A program made the position numbers and the translations under genes. Shown here one piece after another: positions 44,957 through 53,007 of a DNA stretch of 64,000 nucleotides. How positions within the stretch are numbered: position 1 is the stretch's first letter; every line of letters begins with the position of its first letter. Source of the stretch: an uncultured Candidatus Melainabacteria bacterium (GTDB lineage: Bacteria; Cyanobacteriota; Vampirovibrionia; Gastranaerophilales; Gastranaerophilaceae); contig CAKUUY010000007.1 of NCBI GenBank assembly GCA_934693235.1, positions 1 through 64,000 on the forward strand, in the 5' to 3' direction. The notes below the pieces were generated by a model. That model saw only the letters and a list, made by a program, of their open reading frames with translations. It had not been told where the DNA came from and did not search any database.

Positions 44957-44988
44957 AAAAGGCTGTAGTTTATACAGCCTTTTTTATG
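44957..44988 (+). terminator. Rho-independent terminator
   Basis: AAAAGGCTGTA (44957-44967) pairs with TACAGCCTTTT (44973-44983), then TT. Ends the paralogue pair. Confidence 0.85.
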
Positions 44989-45001
44989 CTAGAATTGGTT
45001 T

Positions 45002-45895
45002 ATGAAAACAGATGAAATTGCATCAAAATTTTTAGGGAAAAAAGTTCGCGGAAGTGAGAATTATGATCCGTCTCTACTTGTTGTTATTCCGCGAGAAGAA
45101 AATCGGAAACAATATGATTTAAATAATGACAAATTACCTTTTTGTGGTTGGGACATTTGGCATGCGTATGAATTTTCATCAATGTCAGAAAATGGAGTTC
45201 CGGTCACAAGATTAATGAAGTTAAGATATTCTTGTCGCAGTGAATTTTTAGTTGAGTCGAAGTCGTTAAAATTGTATTTGAATTCTTTTAATATGAGTCG
45301 TTTTGGACAAAATATTTCAGAATGTCTTAAAATTTGCAAAAATAAAATTGAAAAAGATTTGTCAGAGAAACTTCAAACAGAAGTAAAAATAAATTTTATA
45401 GACAATAAAACTCAAAAAATTCAAATATTTGAAATCTTTCAAAATATTATGCATTTTGTTAATGAACAAGATTTGATTGTAGAGAAATTTAAAGAAGCTC
45501 CGGGGGTTTTGAAGGCAGAAGAAACAGAAGAACTCAAAGAATATTATTTAACATTTGATTCTTTACGTTCAAATTGTAGAGTTACGCACCAACCTGATTT
45601 TGGAGATTTATTTATTTATTACAAATCAACAAAGCATATTATTGAAAAAAGTCTTGTAAAATATTTGAGTTCCTTTCGTTCAGAATTTCATTTCCATGAA
45701 GAGTGTTGTGAAATGATTTTTAAACGTTTGTTTGACATTTTGAATAAAGATGACAAATTATTTGTTTGTGCATTGTACACTCGCAGAGGCGGAATTGATA
45801 TTTGTCCATCAAGGTGGACTCCAAATTGTAATGTTAAGGATGTTACTGTGTTGAATGATATTACAAAATTTGCAAGAGGAAGTATTAAACAGTAA
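45002..45895 (+). CDS. queF: NADPH-dependent 7-cyano-7-deazaguanine reductase, long form
   Basis: 297 residues. Reduces preQ0 to preQ1 in queuosine synthesis. The long (E. coli-type) layout is clear: N-terminal half with WDIWHAYEFSSMSENGVP and the FLVESKSLKLYLNSFN motif that marks the family, C-terminal half with the catalytic Cys192 and Asp199 in SNCRVTHQPDF, then SFRSEFHFHEECCEMIF and YTRRGGIDICP. No other que genes are in the window. It begins 14 bp after the terminator and its stop overlaps yraN as TAATG. Confidence 0.93.
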   Translation: MKTDEIASKFLGKKVRGSENYDPSLLVVIPREENRKQYDLNNDKLPFCGWDIWHAYEFSSMSENGVPVTRLMKLRYSCRSEFLVESKSLKLYLNSFNMSRFGQNISECLKICKNKIEKDLSEKLQTEVKINFIDNKTQKIQIFEIFQNIMHFVNEQDLIVEKFKEAPGVLKAEETEELKEYYLTFDSLRSNCRVTHQPDFGDLFIYYKSTKHIIEKSLVKYLSSFRSEFHFHEECCEMIFKRLFDILNKDDKLFVCALYTRRGGIDICPSRWTPNCNVKDVTVLNDITKFARGSIKQ

Positions 45896-46242
45896 TGGAC
45901 AATAAAAAACTCGGAAATGCCGGCGAGGATTTAGCTTGCAGATATTTAGAAAAAAACGGTTACAAAATTCTTGAACGCAACAAGCATTATTCAAGATTTT
46001 GCGAAATAGATATAATTGCACAGTACAAAAGAACAATTGTTTTTGTGGAAGTGAAAACTCGTAAAACAAACTCATTTGGCGCTCCGACTGAAGCTATTAC
46101 AAAAACGAAATATGAACATCTGAAACAAGGTGTTCAATATTATTTGGTTGAGCACAAGGTCAAAGATTTCAGAATTGATGTAATCGGTATTACTCTGGAA
46201 CCTGAGATGAAAATAGAACATTTGAAGAATATTTATTTGTAA
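45895..46242 (+). CDS. YraN family protein (UPF0102, endonuclease-like)
   Basis: 115 residues. Seen: GNAGEDLACRYLEKNGYKIL, then CEIDIIAQYKRTIVFVEVKTR, which holds the E..D..E-x-K pattern of a Holliday-junction-resolvase/PD-(D/E)XK fold. Translation is coupled to queF by a 1-bp overlap. Biological role of the family is unsettled. Confidence 0.92.
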   Translation: MDNKKLGNAGEDLACRYLEKNGYKILERNKHYSRFCEIDIIAQYKRTIVFVEVKTRKTNSFGAPTEAITKTKYEHLKQGVQYYLVEHKVKDFRIDVIGITLEPEMKIEHLKNIYL

Positions 46243-46289
46243 TATTTGAAAATGGCAGGATGAGTATCCCACCATATGACTTTATAAAT

Positions 46290-46673
46290 TTAGTTTATGT
46301 AATTTATAGTTTTATCTACTTTGCCGGAAATGCAATCAAAAGAATAAGTCGCAATTTTTGAGCCATTTGCAGGTCCAAATTTTAATTCCAAAGGTCTTAT
46401 AACTTTTGCAAGTTTTGCCAATAATAAACCTCCACCTTTTTTAAGGGTATTTTTATCTACATTGGCAAAGTTTTGTTTATATTGATTAGACATCAATTCT
46501 AATTTGTCTCCTTTATCGGTCAAAGAAAAAGAAGCTCCTTTTAAGTCTTTTGTATTTTGATGAAATACTTTTGCAATATTTTGGTAGTAATCTATGTTTT
46601 TCTTATCTATATTCTTAAGGTAAAGTCTTTGTTTAAAGCTTGTTTGCGAACAATTGTTGTTATTTATTTGCAT
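46290..46673 (-). CDS. Hypothetical protein, 127 residues
   Basis: ATG at 46673 has AAAGGA 10 nt upstream. It starts MQINNNNCSQTSFKQRLYL, an N-terminus I associate with many small Gastranaerophilales proteins. Mixed alpha/beta, no signal or membrane segment. Function unknown. Confidence 0.55.
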   Translation of the reverse strand: MQINNNNCSQTSFKQRLYLKNIDKKNIDYYQNIAKVFHQNTKDLKGASFSLTDKGDKLELMSNQYKQNFANVDKNTLKKGGGLLLAKLAKVIRPLELKFGPANGSKIATYSFDCISGKVDKTINYIN

Positions 46674-46777
46674 TTTTCTTTTATCCTTTCTCAATAGTTA
46701 TATAACCTGTAAAAATTTTTTTTGCTATTTATTTCTCAATATTTACATGAAATTAGTAATTTCCATTGATACAGACT

Positions 46778-46809
46778 TTGCATCTACGCCTCTAGGCATC
46801 CTTGCATCT
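46778..46809. repeat. Dispersed GATGC repeat, inverted copy 3
   Basis: TTGCATCTACGCCTCTAGGC and ATCCTTGCATCT; reverse complement of the 20588 and 29717-29745 type. It lies just after recF. Confidence 0.5.
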
Positions 46810-46822
46810 AAACTTAAACTTT

Positions 46823-47926
46823 CTAAGATACTTTTCCACTGTCAATTTTATAAATTCTAACATCTTTCAAAAACTCTTCTTCAAAAAGGATTGTGTCAAC
46901 GGAAGTTATTACAGTTTGAGTATTTTTATTTATTGATTTTAAAAGATAATTTTGTCGTAAATCGTCTAGTTCAGCCAAAACATCGTCTAACAACAATACT
47001 GGTTCGTCTCCGGCTTTTGCTGTAATTATGTCTAATTCAGAAAGTTTTAGAGCCAAAACTATTGTTCTTTGCTGACCTTGAGATGCAAATTTAGTTGCAT
47101 CATTGTTGTTTATATAAAAAATAATATCGTCCCTATGAGGCCCAACGCAAGATTGTCCGCGACGCATTTCTTCCGCTTTTCTAGCTTCTAAAGACTGATG
47201 GAAAGTAGATGCTATATCTTCAAGTTCTGTTTCATCATTTAAAAAAGAGCAATCATAGCTGATTTTTAATTCTTCGGTTTCGCTTATTATGCGGTGTTTT
47301 TCTCGTGCAATACGCTCAATTTCTTTCAAATATTTTTTTCTCAAAAATATTATGTTACTACCTGTAATTACAAGTTGTTCATTATAAACATCAAGCAAAG
47401 TGTCATTTGGATTGCCTGTTTTCAAGTATTCTTTTAACAAATTATTTTTTTGAATTCTGATTTTGTCATATTTTGTAAGTCTATCGTCATAAGCCGGATA
47501 AACTTGAGAAATGGCTCTATCAAGCCAATCACGCCTATCGGTCGGATTCCCCCTTAGTAAAAGCAAATCTGCAGTCGAAAAAAGGACTGTTTTTAAGACT
47601 GATTTAAAATTTTTTGGAGTAGTTTTTACTTTATTAAGCGCAAGTTCTCGTTTTTTTTCTCTTGAATATGTAAAATCAAGTTCGACATCTGTTTCTGCCT
47701 TTACCATATTACAATTAATTTCAGCTCTTTCTGCTTCAAAATTAATCAATTCAACATTATTTGAAGTTCGTGGTGATTTTAAAGTTGACAAAAAATATAT
47801 GCTTTCAAGAATATTTGTTTTACCTTGTGCATTCTTGCCGATTATAAGAATTTTTTTAGAGTTCAAATCAAGTTCTAAATCCTTGCAATTTCTGTAATTT
47901 GTAAGTTTTAAATCCTTTAATCTCAT
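46823..47926 (-). CDS. recF: DNA replication and repair protein RecF
   Basis: About 367 residues. SMC-like ATPase that loads RecA on gapped DNA. Walker A IIGKNAQGKTNILESIYF, signature FASQGQQRTIVLALKLSEL, Walker B PVLLLDDVLAELD. The ATG at 47926 begins MRLKDLKLTNYRNC, the usual RecF start. A TATAAT lies only 6 bases before it (47932-47937) and no ribosome site is seen, so the message could be leaderless. Not beside dnaN or gyrB. Confidence 0.93.
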   Translation of the reverse strand: MRLKDLKLTNYRNCKDLELDLNSKKILIIGKNAQGKTNILESIYFLSTLKSPRTSNNVELINFEAERAEINCNMVKAETDVELDFTYSREKKRELALNKVKTTPKNFKSVLKTVLFSTADLLLLRGNPTDRRDWLDRAISQVYPAYDDRLTKYDKIRIQKNNLLKEYLKTGNPNDTLLDVYNEQLVITGSNIIFLRKKYLKEIERIAREKHRIISETEELKISYDCSFLNDETELEDIASTFHQSLEARKAEEMRRGQSCVGPHRDDIIFYINNNDATKFASQGQQRTIVLALKLSELDIITAKAGDEPVLLLDDVLAELDDLRQNYLLKSINKNTQTVITSVDTILFEEEFLKDVRIYKIDSGKVS

Positions 47927-48027
47927 AGAAAGATTATACCCCAAATATATGATTTCTTAATTTTTTATAGACTAATATTAAAATTTTTTATATAATAACC
48001 ATGCATATTGCAATATAAGGAATAATT

Positions 48028-48282
48028 ATGTTACCGATTATATCAGAAGAGAATGCTGCCGTTGCTTTTAATGAAATATTTAAAGATATGCCGGCATGGC
48101 GTAAAAAGATGATTCATTATCTAAAGGAGGAAAATCCTGAGATTAATACTGCGATTATTGAAGCCGCTAATCAAACTTCTCTTGATCCGAAGGCTGTTGC
48201 GTTAGGAGCTTACATGACTTATGCCTTAATAGAACTTGCAATGAAAGATAACGAAGATATAATGAATTTTCAGGGAGAATAA
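48028..48282 (+). CDS. Small hypothetical protein upstream of pilT
   Basis: 84 residues, acidic and helical (IFKDMPAWRKKMIHYLKEEN; NQTSLDPKAVALGAYMTYAL). AAGGAATA before ATG. Stop is 2 bp before the pilT start, so same operon. Possibly a pilus accessory; family unknown. Confidence 0.65.
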   Translation: MLPIISEENAAVAFNEIFKDMPAWRKKMIHYLKEENPEINTAIIEAANQTSLDPKAVALGAYMTYALIELAMKDNEDIMNFQGE

Positions 48283-48284
48283 GA

Positions 48285-49355
48285 ATGCTGATAGAAGAAT
48301 TATTAGAAAAACTTGTAGCTGATGGCGGTTCTGACTTGCACATTTCTGCTAACTTGCCTCCGGCAGCCCGTATTGATGGAAAACTGAGAAGATATGACTA
48401 TCCGCCACTTAGTCCAGACGATGTTGAAACTCTTTTATTCCCAATGTTATCTAACGAACAAAGACGTACTCTTGAACAAAACTGGGAACTTGACTTTTCA
48501 TATGGTATTGAGGGGTTAAGCCGTTTCAGGGTTAACTTTTACAAGGATAAAGGTAATTACGCGGCAGCATTCAGAACAATTACTTCAATAGTTCCGTCTT
48601 TTGATAACTTAGGACTTCCTGAAATTGTTAGAAAAACTGCAGACAAACCACGCGGACTAATCCTTGTAACAGGTCCTACAGGTTCCGGTAAATCTACAAC
48701 ACTTGCTGCAATGATTGACTACATAAATACAAACAGGGCAGAACACATTCTTACTATTGAAGACCCGATAGAATTTGTTCACACTTCAAAACAAAGTATT
48801 ATTCACCAACGTGAACTTGGAATGGATACAAGATCTTTTGCAAACGCCCTAAAATCCGCTCTTCGTGAAGACCCTGATATTATTCTGGTAGGTGAGATGC
48901 GTGACCATGAAACTATTGCTTTGGCATTGACTGCTGCAGAAACAGGCCACTTGGTATTCGGAACATTGCACACATCTTCTGCTGCACAAACAATTGACCG
49001 TATAATTGACGTATTCCCAGAAGGTCAACAACAACAGATTCGTGTACAGCTTGCAAACTCTCTTGTTGCAGTATTTGCTCAAACCTTGTTGCCAAAAATT
49101 CAACCGGACGGTACTAAAAAAGGTCGTGTAATGGCTCAGGAAATTATGCTTGTAACACCTGCGATTGCAAACCTTATCAGAGAAGCAAAAGCTGCACAAA
49201 TTTATTCAACAATTCAAATGAACCAAGGTATGGGGATGCAAACTCTTGAAATGGCTCTTGCAAATCATTTTAAACAAGGTCATATCACTAGAGAAGATGC
49301 GCTTTCCAGAACTTCAAGACCTGATGAATTGAATCGTTTGATGAATGGGGTTTAA
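48285..49355 (+). CDS. pilT: Type IV pilus retraction ATPase PilT
   Basis: 356 residues. Hexameric ATPase that pulls pili back. Walker A GPTGSGKST (130-138), Asp box ILTIEDPIEFVH, Walker B DPDIILVGEMRDHETI, His box GHLVFGTLHTSSA and the PilT-specific AIANLIREAKAAQI (normally AIRNLIRE). Preceded in operon by an 84-residue protein. The natural partner of the pilin-like proteins in this window; the assembly ATPase PilB is not here. Confidence 0.95.
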   Translation: MLIEELLEKLVADGGSDLHISANLPPAARIDGKLRRYDYPPLSPDDVETLLFPMLSNEQRRTLEQNWELDFSYGIEGLSRFRVNFYKDKGNYAAAFRTITSIVPSFDNLGLPEIVRKTADKPRGLILVTGPTGSGKSTTLAAMIDYINTNRAEHILTIEDPIEFVHTSKQSIIHQRELGMDTRSFANALKSALREDPDIILVGEMRDHETIALALTAAETGHLVFGTLHTSSAAQTIDRIIDVFPEGQQQQIRVQLANSLVAVFAQTLLPKIQPDGTKKGRVMAQEIMLVTPAIANLIREAKAAQIYSTIQMNQGMGMQTLEMALANHFKQGHITREDALSRTSRPDELNRLMNGV

Positions 49356-49368
49356 TATTACGTAGTCA

Positions 49369-49440
49369 TCCCCTCTCTCTTTGTGAGAGGGGAGAATTTC
49401 GCCATTGTTAGAATGAGAATGGCTGAAATTCGGGAGAGGG
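49369..49440. repeat. Dispersed palindromic repeat (CCCTCTCTC type)
   Basis: ATCCCCTCTCTC TTTG TGAGAGGGGAG hairpin (49368-49395) followed by GCCATTGTTAGAATGAGAATGGC and CGGGAGAGGGTAG. Same family as 11137, 35007 and the GAGAG strings in the pilin leaders. Confidence 0.58.
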
Positions 49441-49550
49441 TAGTAACGAACTAAATGTTTCTCAAATTTGTGTTGTGCGAATTTTCAATATTTCGTTGTT
49501 TGTGTTAAAATTAAATCATAAAGACTTTATAAACAAAGAGGAAGTATAAA

Positions 49551-51083
49551 ATGGCACAACAAACACATGAACCAAGTTCTACAAAAGAACAAATAAGACA
49601 AACAAGGATTCAAAAGCTCGCAGATTTGGCAGATAAAGGTGTTAATCCATACCCTTATAAATTTGAAAAAACTGCAGATGCTGCTGAATTACAAGAAAAA
49701 TACAAAGATCTTGAAGCAGGCGTTGAAACAGAGGATAAATATTCTGTTGCAGGTCGTGTAATGGCAATCAGGAATACTGGTATGTTTATCGATCTTATGG
49801 ATGCTTCAGGCAAAATTCAAATTTTCTCTCATAAAGAAAATTTGTCAGAAGAGCAAATTAAAATCCTAAAGCTTATCGATATCGGTGATATTGTAGGATT
49901 TACAGGAACAATCAGAAGAACTCCGCGTGGCGAACTTTCTATTAAATCGACTGAATTGACTTTGTTGTCAAAAGCTCTTTTACCTTTACCTAATAAACAA
50001 ATTAGTAAAGAAAAAGCCGAAACATTGAGCCACTACCATGGATTAACAGATGTTGAACTTAAATATCGTCAAAGGTACGTTGACTTAATTGTTAACGAAG
50101 AAAGTAGAGATACTTTCAGAAAAAGAAGCATGATTGTTCAAAAGGTTCGTGAATTTTTGGCAAAACAAGGTTATATGGAAGTTGAAACTCCAATTTTGCA
50201 GACAATGGCGTCAGGTGCCAATGCAAGACCTTTCACAACTCACCATAATGCGTTAGAAATGGATTTGACTTTGAGAATTGCGCTTGAATTATATCTAAAA
50301 CGTTTGATTGTTGGTGGAATTTCTGAAAAAGTTTTTGAAATCGGAAAATGTTTCAGAAATGAGGGTATCGACACTCGTCACAATCCTGAATTTACAATGA
50401 TTGAGTTGTATCAAGCTTATGCAGATTACAATGACATGATGACTTTGACTGAAAATATGGTTGCTTATGTTGCTCAAGAGGTTCTTGGCACAACAAAAAT
50501 AAAATACGGCGAAAATGAAATTGATTTGACTCCGCCTTGGGACAGAAAAACAATGCTTGGTTCTATTAAAGAAGCAACGGGTGTTGATTTCATGGAAATT
50601 TATAGCGCTCAACAAGCAATTGAAACTGCAAGAAGTCTTCATGTACAAGTTGAAGATGGTATGAACTGGGGACAAGTTGTTGAAGCTGTGTTTGAAGAAA
50701 AAATCGAACCGTCATTAATTCAACCTTGTCACATTATTGATTATCCGAGAGAAATTTCTCCGCTTGCAAAAGTGCATAGAGACAATGACAGATTGACTGA
50801 ACGCTTTGAAACTCGTGTAAATGGTTGGGAAATTGCAAACGCATTCTCAGAACTTACAGATCCAATCGATCAAAGAATGAGATTTGAAGCTCAAGCTCAA
50901 GCAAAAGCTGCAGGTGATGAAGAAGCGATGGAAATTGATGAAGACTTTATTAATGCGCTAGAATACGGTATGCCACCTACAGGTGGTATGGGAATGGGAA
51001 TTGATAGACTTGTTATGTTACTAACAGATTCTCCATCAATTCGTGATGTAATTGCGTTTCCTACAATGAAAGCAAAAGATTAA
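49551..51083 (+). CDS. lysS: Lysyl-tRNA synthetase, class II
   Basis: 510 residues. OB-fold anticodon domain (about 60-150, SVAGRVMAIRNTGMFIDLMD), then class II core: motif 1 KVREFLAKQGYMEVETPILQ, motif 2 FRNEGIDTRHNPEFTMIELYQ, motif 3 GGMGMGIDRLVMLLTD. Start follows AGAGGAAG. Single gene with terminator; the next plus-strand unit is pilin locus C. Confidence 0.97.
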   Translation: MAQQTHEPSSTKEQIRQTRIQKLADLADKGVNPYPYKFEKTADAAELQEKYKDLEAGVETEDKYSVAGRVMAIRNTGMFIDLMDASGKIQIFSHKENLSEEQIKILKLIDIGDIVGFTGTIRRTPRGELSIKSTELTLLSKALLPLPNKQISKEKAETLSHYHGLTDVELKYRQRYVDLIVNEESRDTFRKRSMIVQKVREFLAKQGYMEVETPILQTMASGANARPFTTHHNALEMDLTLRIALELYLKRLIVGGISEKVFEIGKCFRNEGIDTRHNPEFTMIELYQAYADYNDMMTLTENMVAYVAQEVLGTTKIKYGENEIDLTPPWDRKTMLGSIKEATGVDFMEIYSAQQAIETARSLHVQVEDGMNWGQVVEAVFEEKIEPSLIQPCHIIDYPREISPLAKVHRDNDRLTERFETRVNGWEIANAFSELTDPIDQRMRFEAQAQAKAAGDEEAMEIDEDFINALEYGMPPTGGMGMGIDRLVMLLTDSPSIRDVIAFPTMKAKD

Positions 51084-51105
51084 TAGAGCTAAATGGAATT
51101 ATAAA

Positions 51106-51141
51106 AATGTCCTCTATGTAATATATAGGGGATATTTTTTT
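51106..51141 (+). terminator. Rho-independent terminator after lysS
   Basis: TCCTCTAT (51110-51117) pairs with ATAGGGGA (51125-51132), followed by TATTTTTTT. Confidence 0.72.
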
Positions 51142-51150
51142 AATTGTATG

Positions 51151-51179
51151 TTGAAAAGTTAAAAAAAATATGTTAAACT
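51151..51179 (+). promoter_or_regulatory. Promoter of pilin module C
   Basis: TTGAAA (51151-51156), 17-bp spacer, TAAACT (51174-51179); matches the promoters at 9434 and 29577. Confidence 0.68.
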
Positions 51180-51210
51180 GGATTTGTACATAAAAAATGG
51201 AGGAATTTAT

Positions 51211-52592
51211 ATGCAAGAAGAGATGAAAAGAGCCGTCGGGGGGGGGGCAATCACGAACGCGAATTAGGATCTCCTTTAGTCGGAATTGACTCTCATGTTG
51301 CTCATTTGAGTGATTTATCTTCTCTCCAAGGGAGAGAGTTAGAGAGAGGGTTTAATTCAAATACAAGTATTGGTAAAAAGAACCAAAACAACTTAAGCGA
51401 AACGAACTTATTCACTCATTTACCTATTCACTTATTCACTTCAAAAAAAGCCGCATTCACATTGGCAGAGGGTGCTACGCACGTAGCCCACTGTAAAGAC
51501 TCACGCAAAGTAGCATTTACTTTGGCGGAAGTTCTTATCACCCTAGGCATCATCGGTGTTGTTGCTGCTATCACAATGCCTGTTTTACTAAGCAATGTTC
51601 AAGACAGAGTTAAACAAAAACGAGTTGAAAATATCAAGCAAAAATTAAGTAAAGTAACAGATAAAATGGCTGTCCAAAGTGGCTTAATTGGTTATGGTGA
51701 TACTATGTCTTTTGTTCAAGAAATGTCAAAACACATGAAACTAGCTAAGATTTGCGACAACAACCATATTTCTGATTGTTGGCCGACAGAAGAAGTAACC
51801 CTTAACGATGAAGGAAAAACTTGGGAAATATCTAAAACAAAGAATGCTAAAACCTTAAAAATTGATAAAGACAAACAAAACAGCTGGGCAGACACTGTAG
51901 GCATCGTTACTGCAGACGGTGTCCCGATGATTTTGAGTTACAAAAAAGATTGCGATTTTAACGTAGATGAATCAGGATTGAAATTTGATAATGGCTCAGC
52001 AATGTCCAATTCTGTAGGATGTTTATCCGGTGTATTTGACTGGAACGGAGGCAAAAATCCGAACAAACTTGCTAAAATAACAGGAGATACAAAAGGAGAT
52101 ATTTTACCTTTCGGCGATGCACAAGGGCTAGGAACAGAATGTACAATTGAAATAGGTAATAAATGCTTTACTGCCCCAAAACCGTTAGAAAAACCGTTAA
52201 CATATGATCAATGTGAATCAAGAAAAGGAGAATTAGGAATAAAAGAGTGTTGCTCTGAATCACATTGTCTTGGTAGAGATTATTGGGCAGGTGCCGCTGC
52301 CATGTGTGGTGGTACGGATAAAATGCCAACACAAGCAGAGCTAACAGAACTAGCAAAATTATTGTACAATACTTCTAGCATAAATTCGTCAGGTACTATA
52401 TACAATTTAAAATTAGACACCTCAAAAGCTTCTTCAATGGGCTTCACAGGTTCTGACTTCTACGTTTGGTCGGGAGAGGAGCGCGATAGCAACAGCGCGT
52501 ACGACCGCGGCTTCAACTCGTGGCGCACGTTCTGGACCTACAACGACCGCGGCAACTCCAGCTTTATACAGGTGGTTTGCTCAGGTGATTAG
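51211..52592 (+). CDS. Type IV prepilin with C-type-lectin-like tip; G10 frame switch and DGR variable region
   Basis: ATG 51211 has GGAGG 7-8 nt upstream and opens MQEEMKRAVGGGAI, but stops at 51265-51267; adding one G (or removing two) joins it to the pilin frame, giving about 460 residues. Leader shares 282 bp with pilin A; two AFTLAE copies, the second followed by VLITLGIIGVVAAITMP. Residues from about DYWAGAAAMCGG on look like a C-type-lectin/formylglycine-enzyme fold: MPTQAELTELAKLLY, then FYVWSGEERDSNSAYDRGF, ending SSFIQVVCSGD. The last ~100 bases are GC-rich and almost all NNC codons, as in DGR target genes. As assembled, a TTG at 51306 is the first usable start in the pilin frame. 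Probably an adhesive pilin tip; ligand unknown. Confidence 0.8.
51236..51517 (+). repeat. 282-bp duplicated pilin leader, copy C
   Basis: Near-identical to 9521-9802 (8 differences counted by eye), with the mismatches clustered near the two ends. This suggests recent duplication or gene conversion. Confidence 0.92.
51238..51247 (+). repeat. Homopolymeric G10 tract, locus C
   Basis: Ten G after GCCGTC, 9 codons into the start ORF; same phase as the tracts at 9523 and 29666. Confidence 0.9.
52468..52566 (+). other. Candidate DGR variable region (VR)
   Basis: A hand count over 52471-52560 gives 58 of 90 G or C (64%), far above the surrounding AT-rich gene. Codons are mostly NNC (AGC AAC AGC, TAC GAC CGC GGC TTC AAC, ACC TAC AAC GAC CGC GGC AAC), the pattern left when AAC codons of a template are randomised at adenines. 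It is at the 3' end of a C-type-lectin-like domain, the usual DGR target position. The template repeat and reverse transcriptase are not in this window. Confidence 0.75.
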
Positions 52593-52631
52593 CTTAATCA
52601 TTTAATAATTCAATCATTTGGCGCAATTTAT

Positions 52632-52672
52632 CGTCATTCTGAGGGCAACAACCTTTTGATGTCCGAAGAATC
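52632..52672. repeat. Dispersed repeat (CGTCATTCTGAG type), half element
   Basis: CGTCATTCTGAGGGCAACAA then CGAAGAATCTCC; same type as 6204-6280. Lies right after pilin C. Confidence 0.55.
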
Positions 52673-52717
52673 TCCTTAAAAGACTTTGAGAAGATCTTTA
52701 TAAATAATAATAAAATT

Positions 52718-52742
52718 TATGGGCGGATTATATCCGCCCATA
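52718..52742. terminator. Hairpin terminator
   Basis: ATGGGCGGAT / ATCCGCCCAT with a 3-nt loop; on the minus strand T-rich sequence follows, ending the 52745 gene. Confidence 0.72.
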
Positions 52743-52744
52743 TT

Positions 52745-52942
52745 CTAAAAATTATCTCTTATTGTTTCTTGTGTTTCTTGTTTGTTTTGTTGATCTGCAT
52801 CAAAGAATTTTTTGATAGTTTTTTCATTTTTAATTGCGTTCATTGCGCTATCTTGTGCGTTATTTTTTGCGCCCGTAAAATCAACGTTAAAATATGCCCA
52901 AACACCAGCTGCAATCAGTAATAAAATAATAATCCATTTCAT
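52745..52942 (-). CDS. Small membrane-anchored protein, 65 residues
   Basis: One N-terminal membrane helix (WIIILLLIAAGVWAYFNV) and a charged helical tail rich in Lys, Asn and Gln. Ribosome site AGGATTAA. No family known. Confidence 0.6.
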   Translation of the reverse strand: MKWIIILLLIAAGVWAYFNVDFTGAKNNAQDSAMNAIKNEKTIKKFFDADQQNKQETQETIRDNF

Positions 52943-53007
52943 AGTTTAATCCTCATAATTGTACAACTTCAATATTCTATAATTTTTTTGTTAGGAAAAA
53001 ATCAGGT

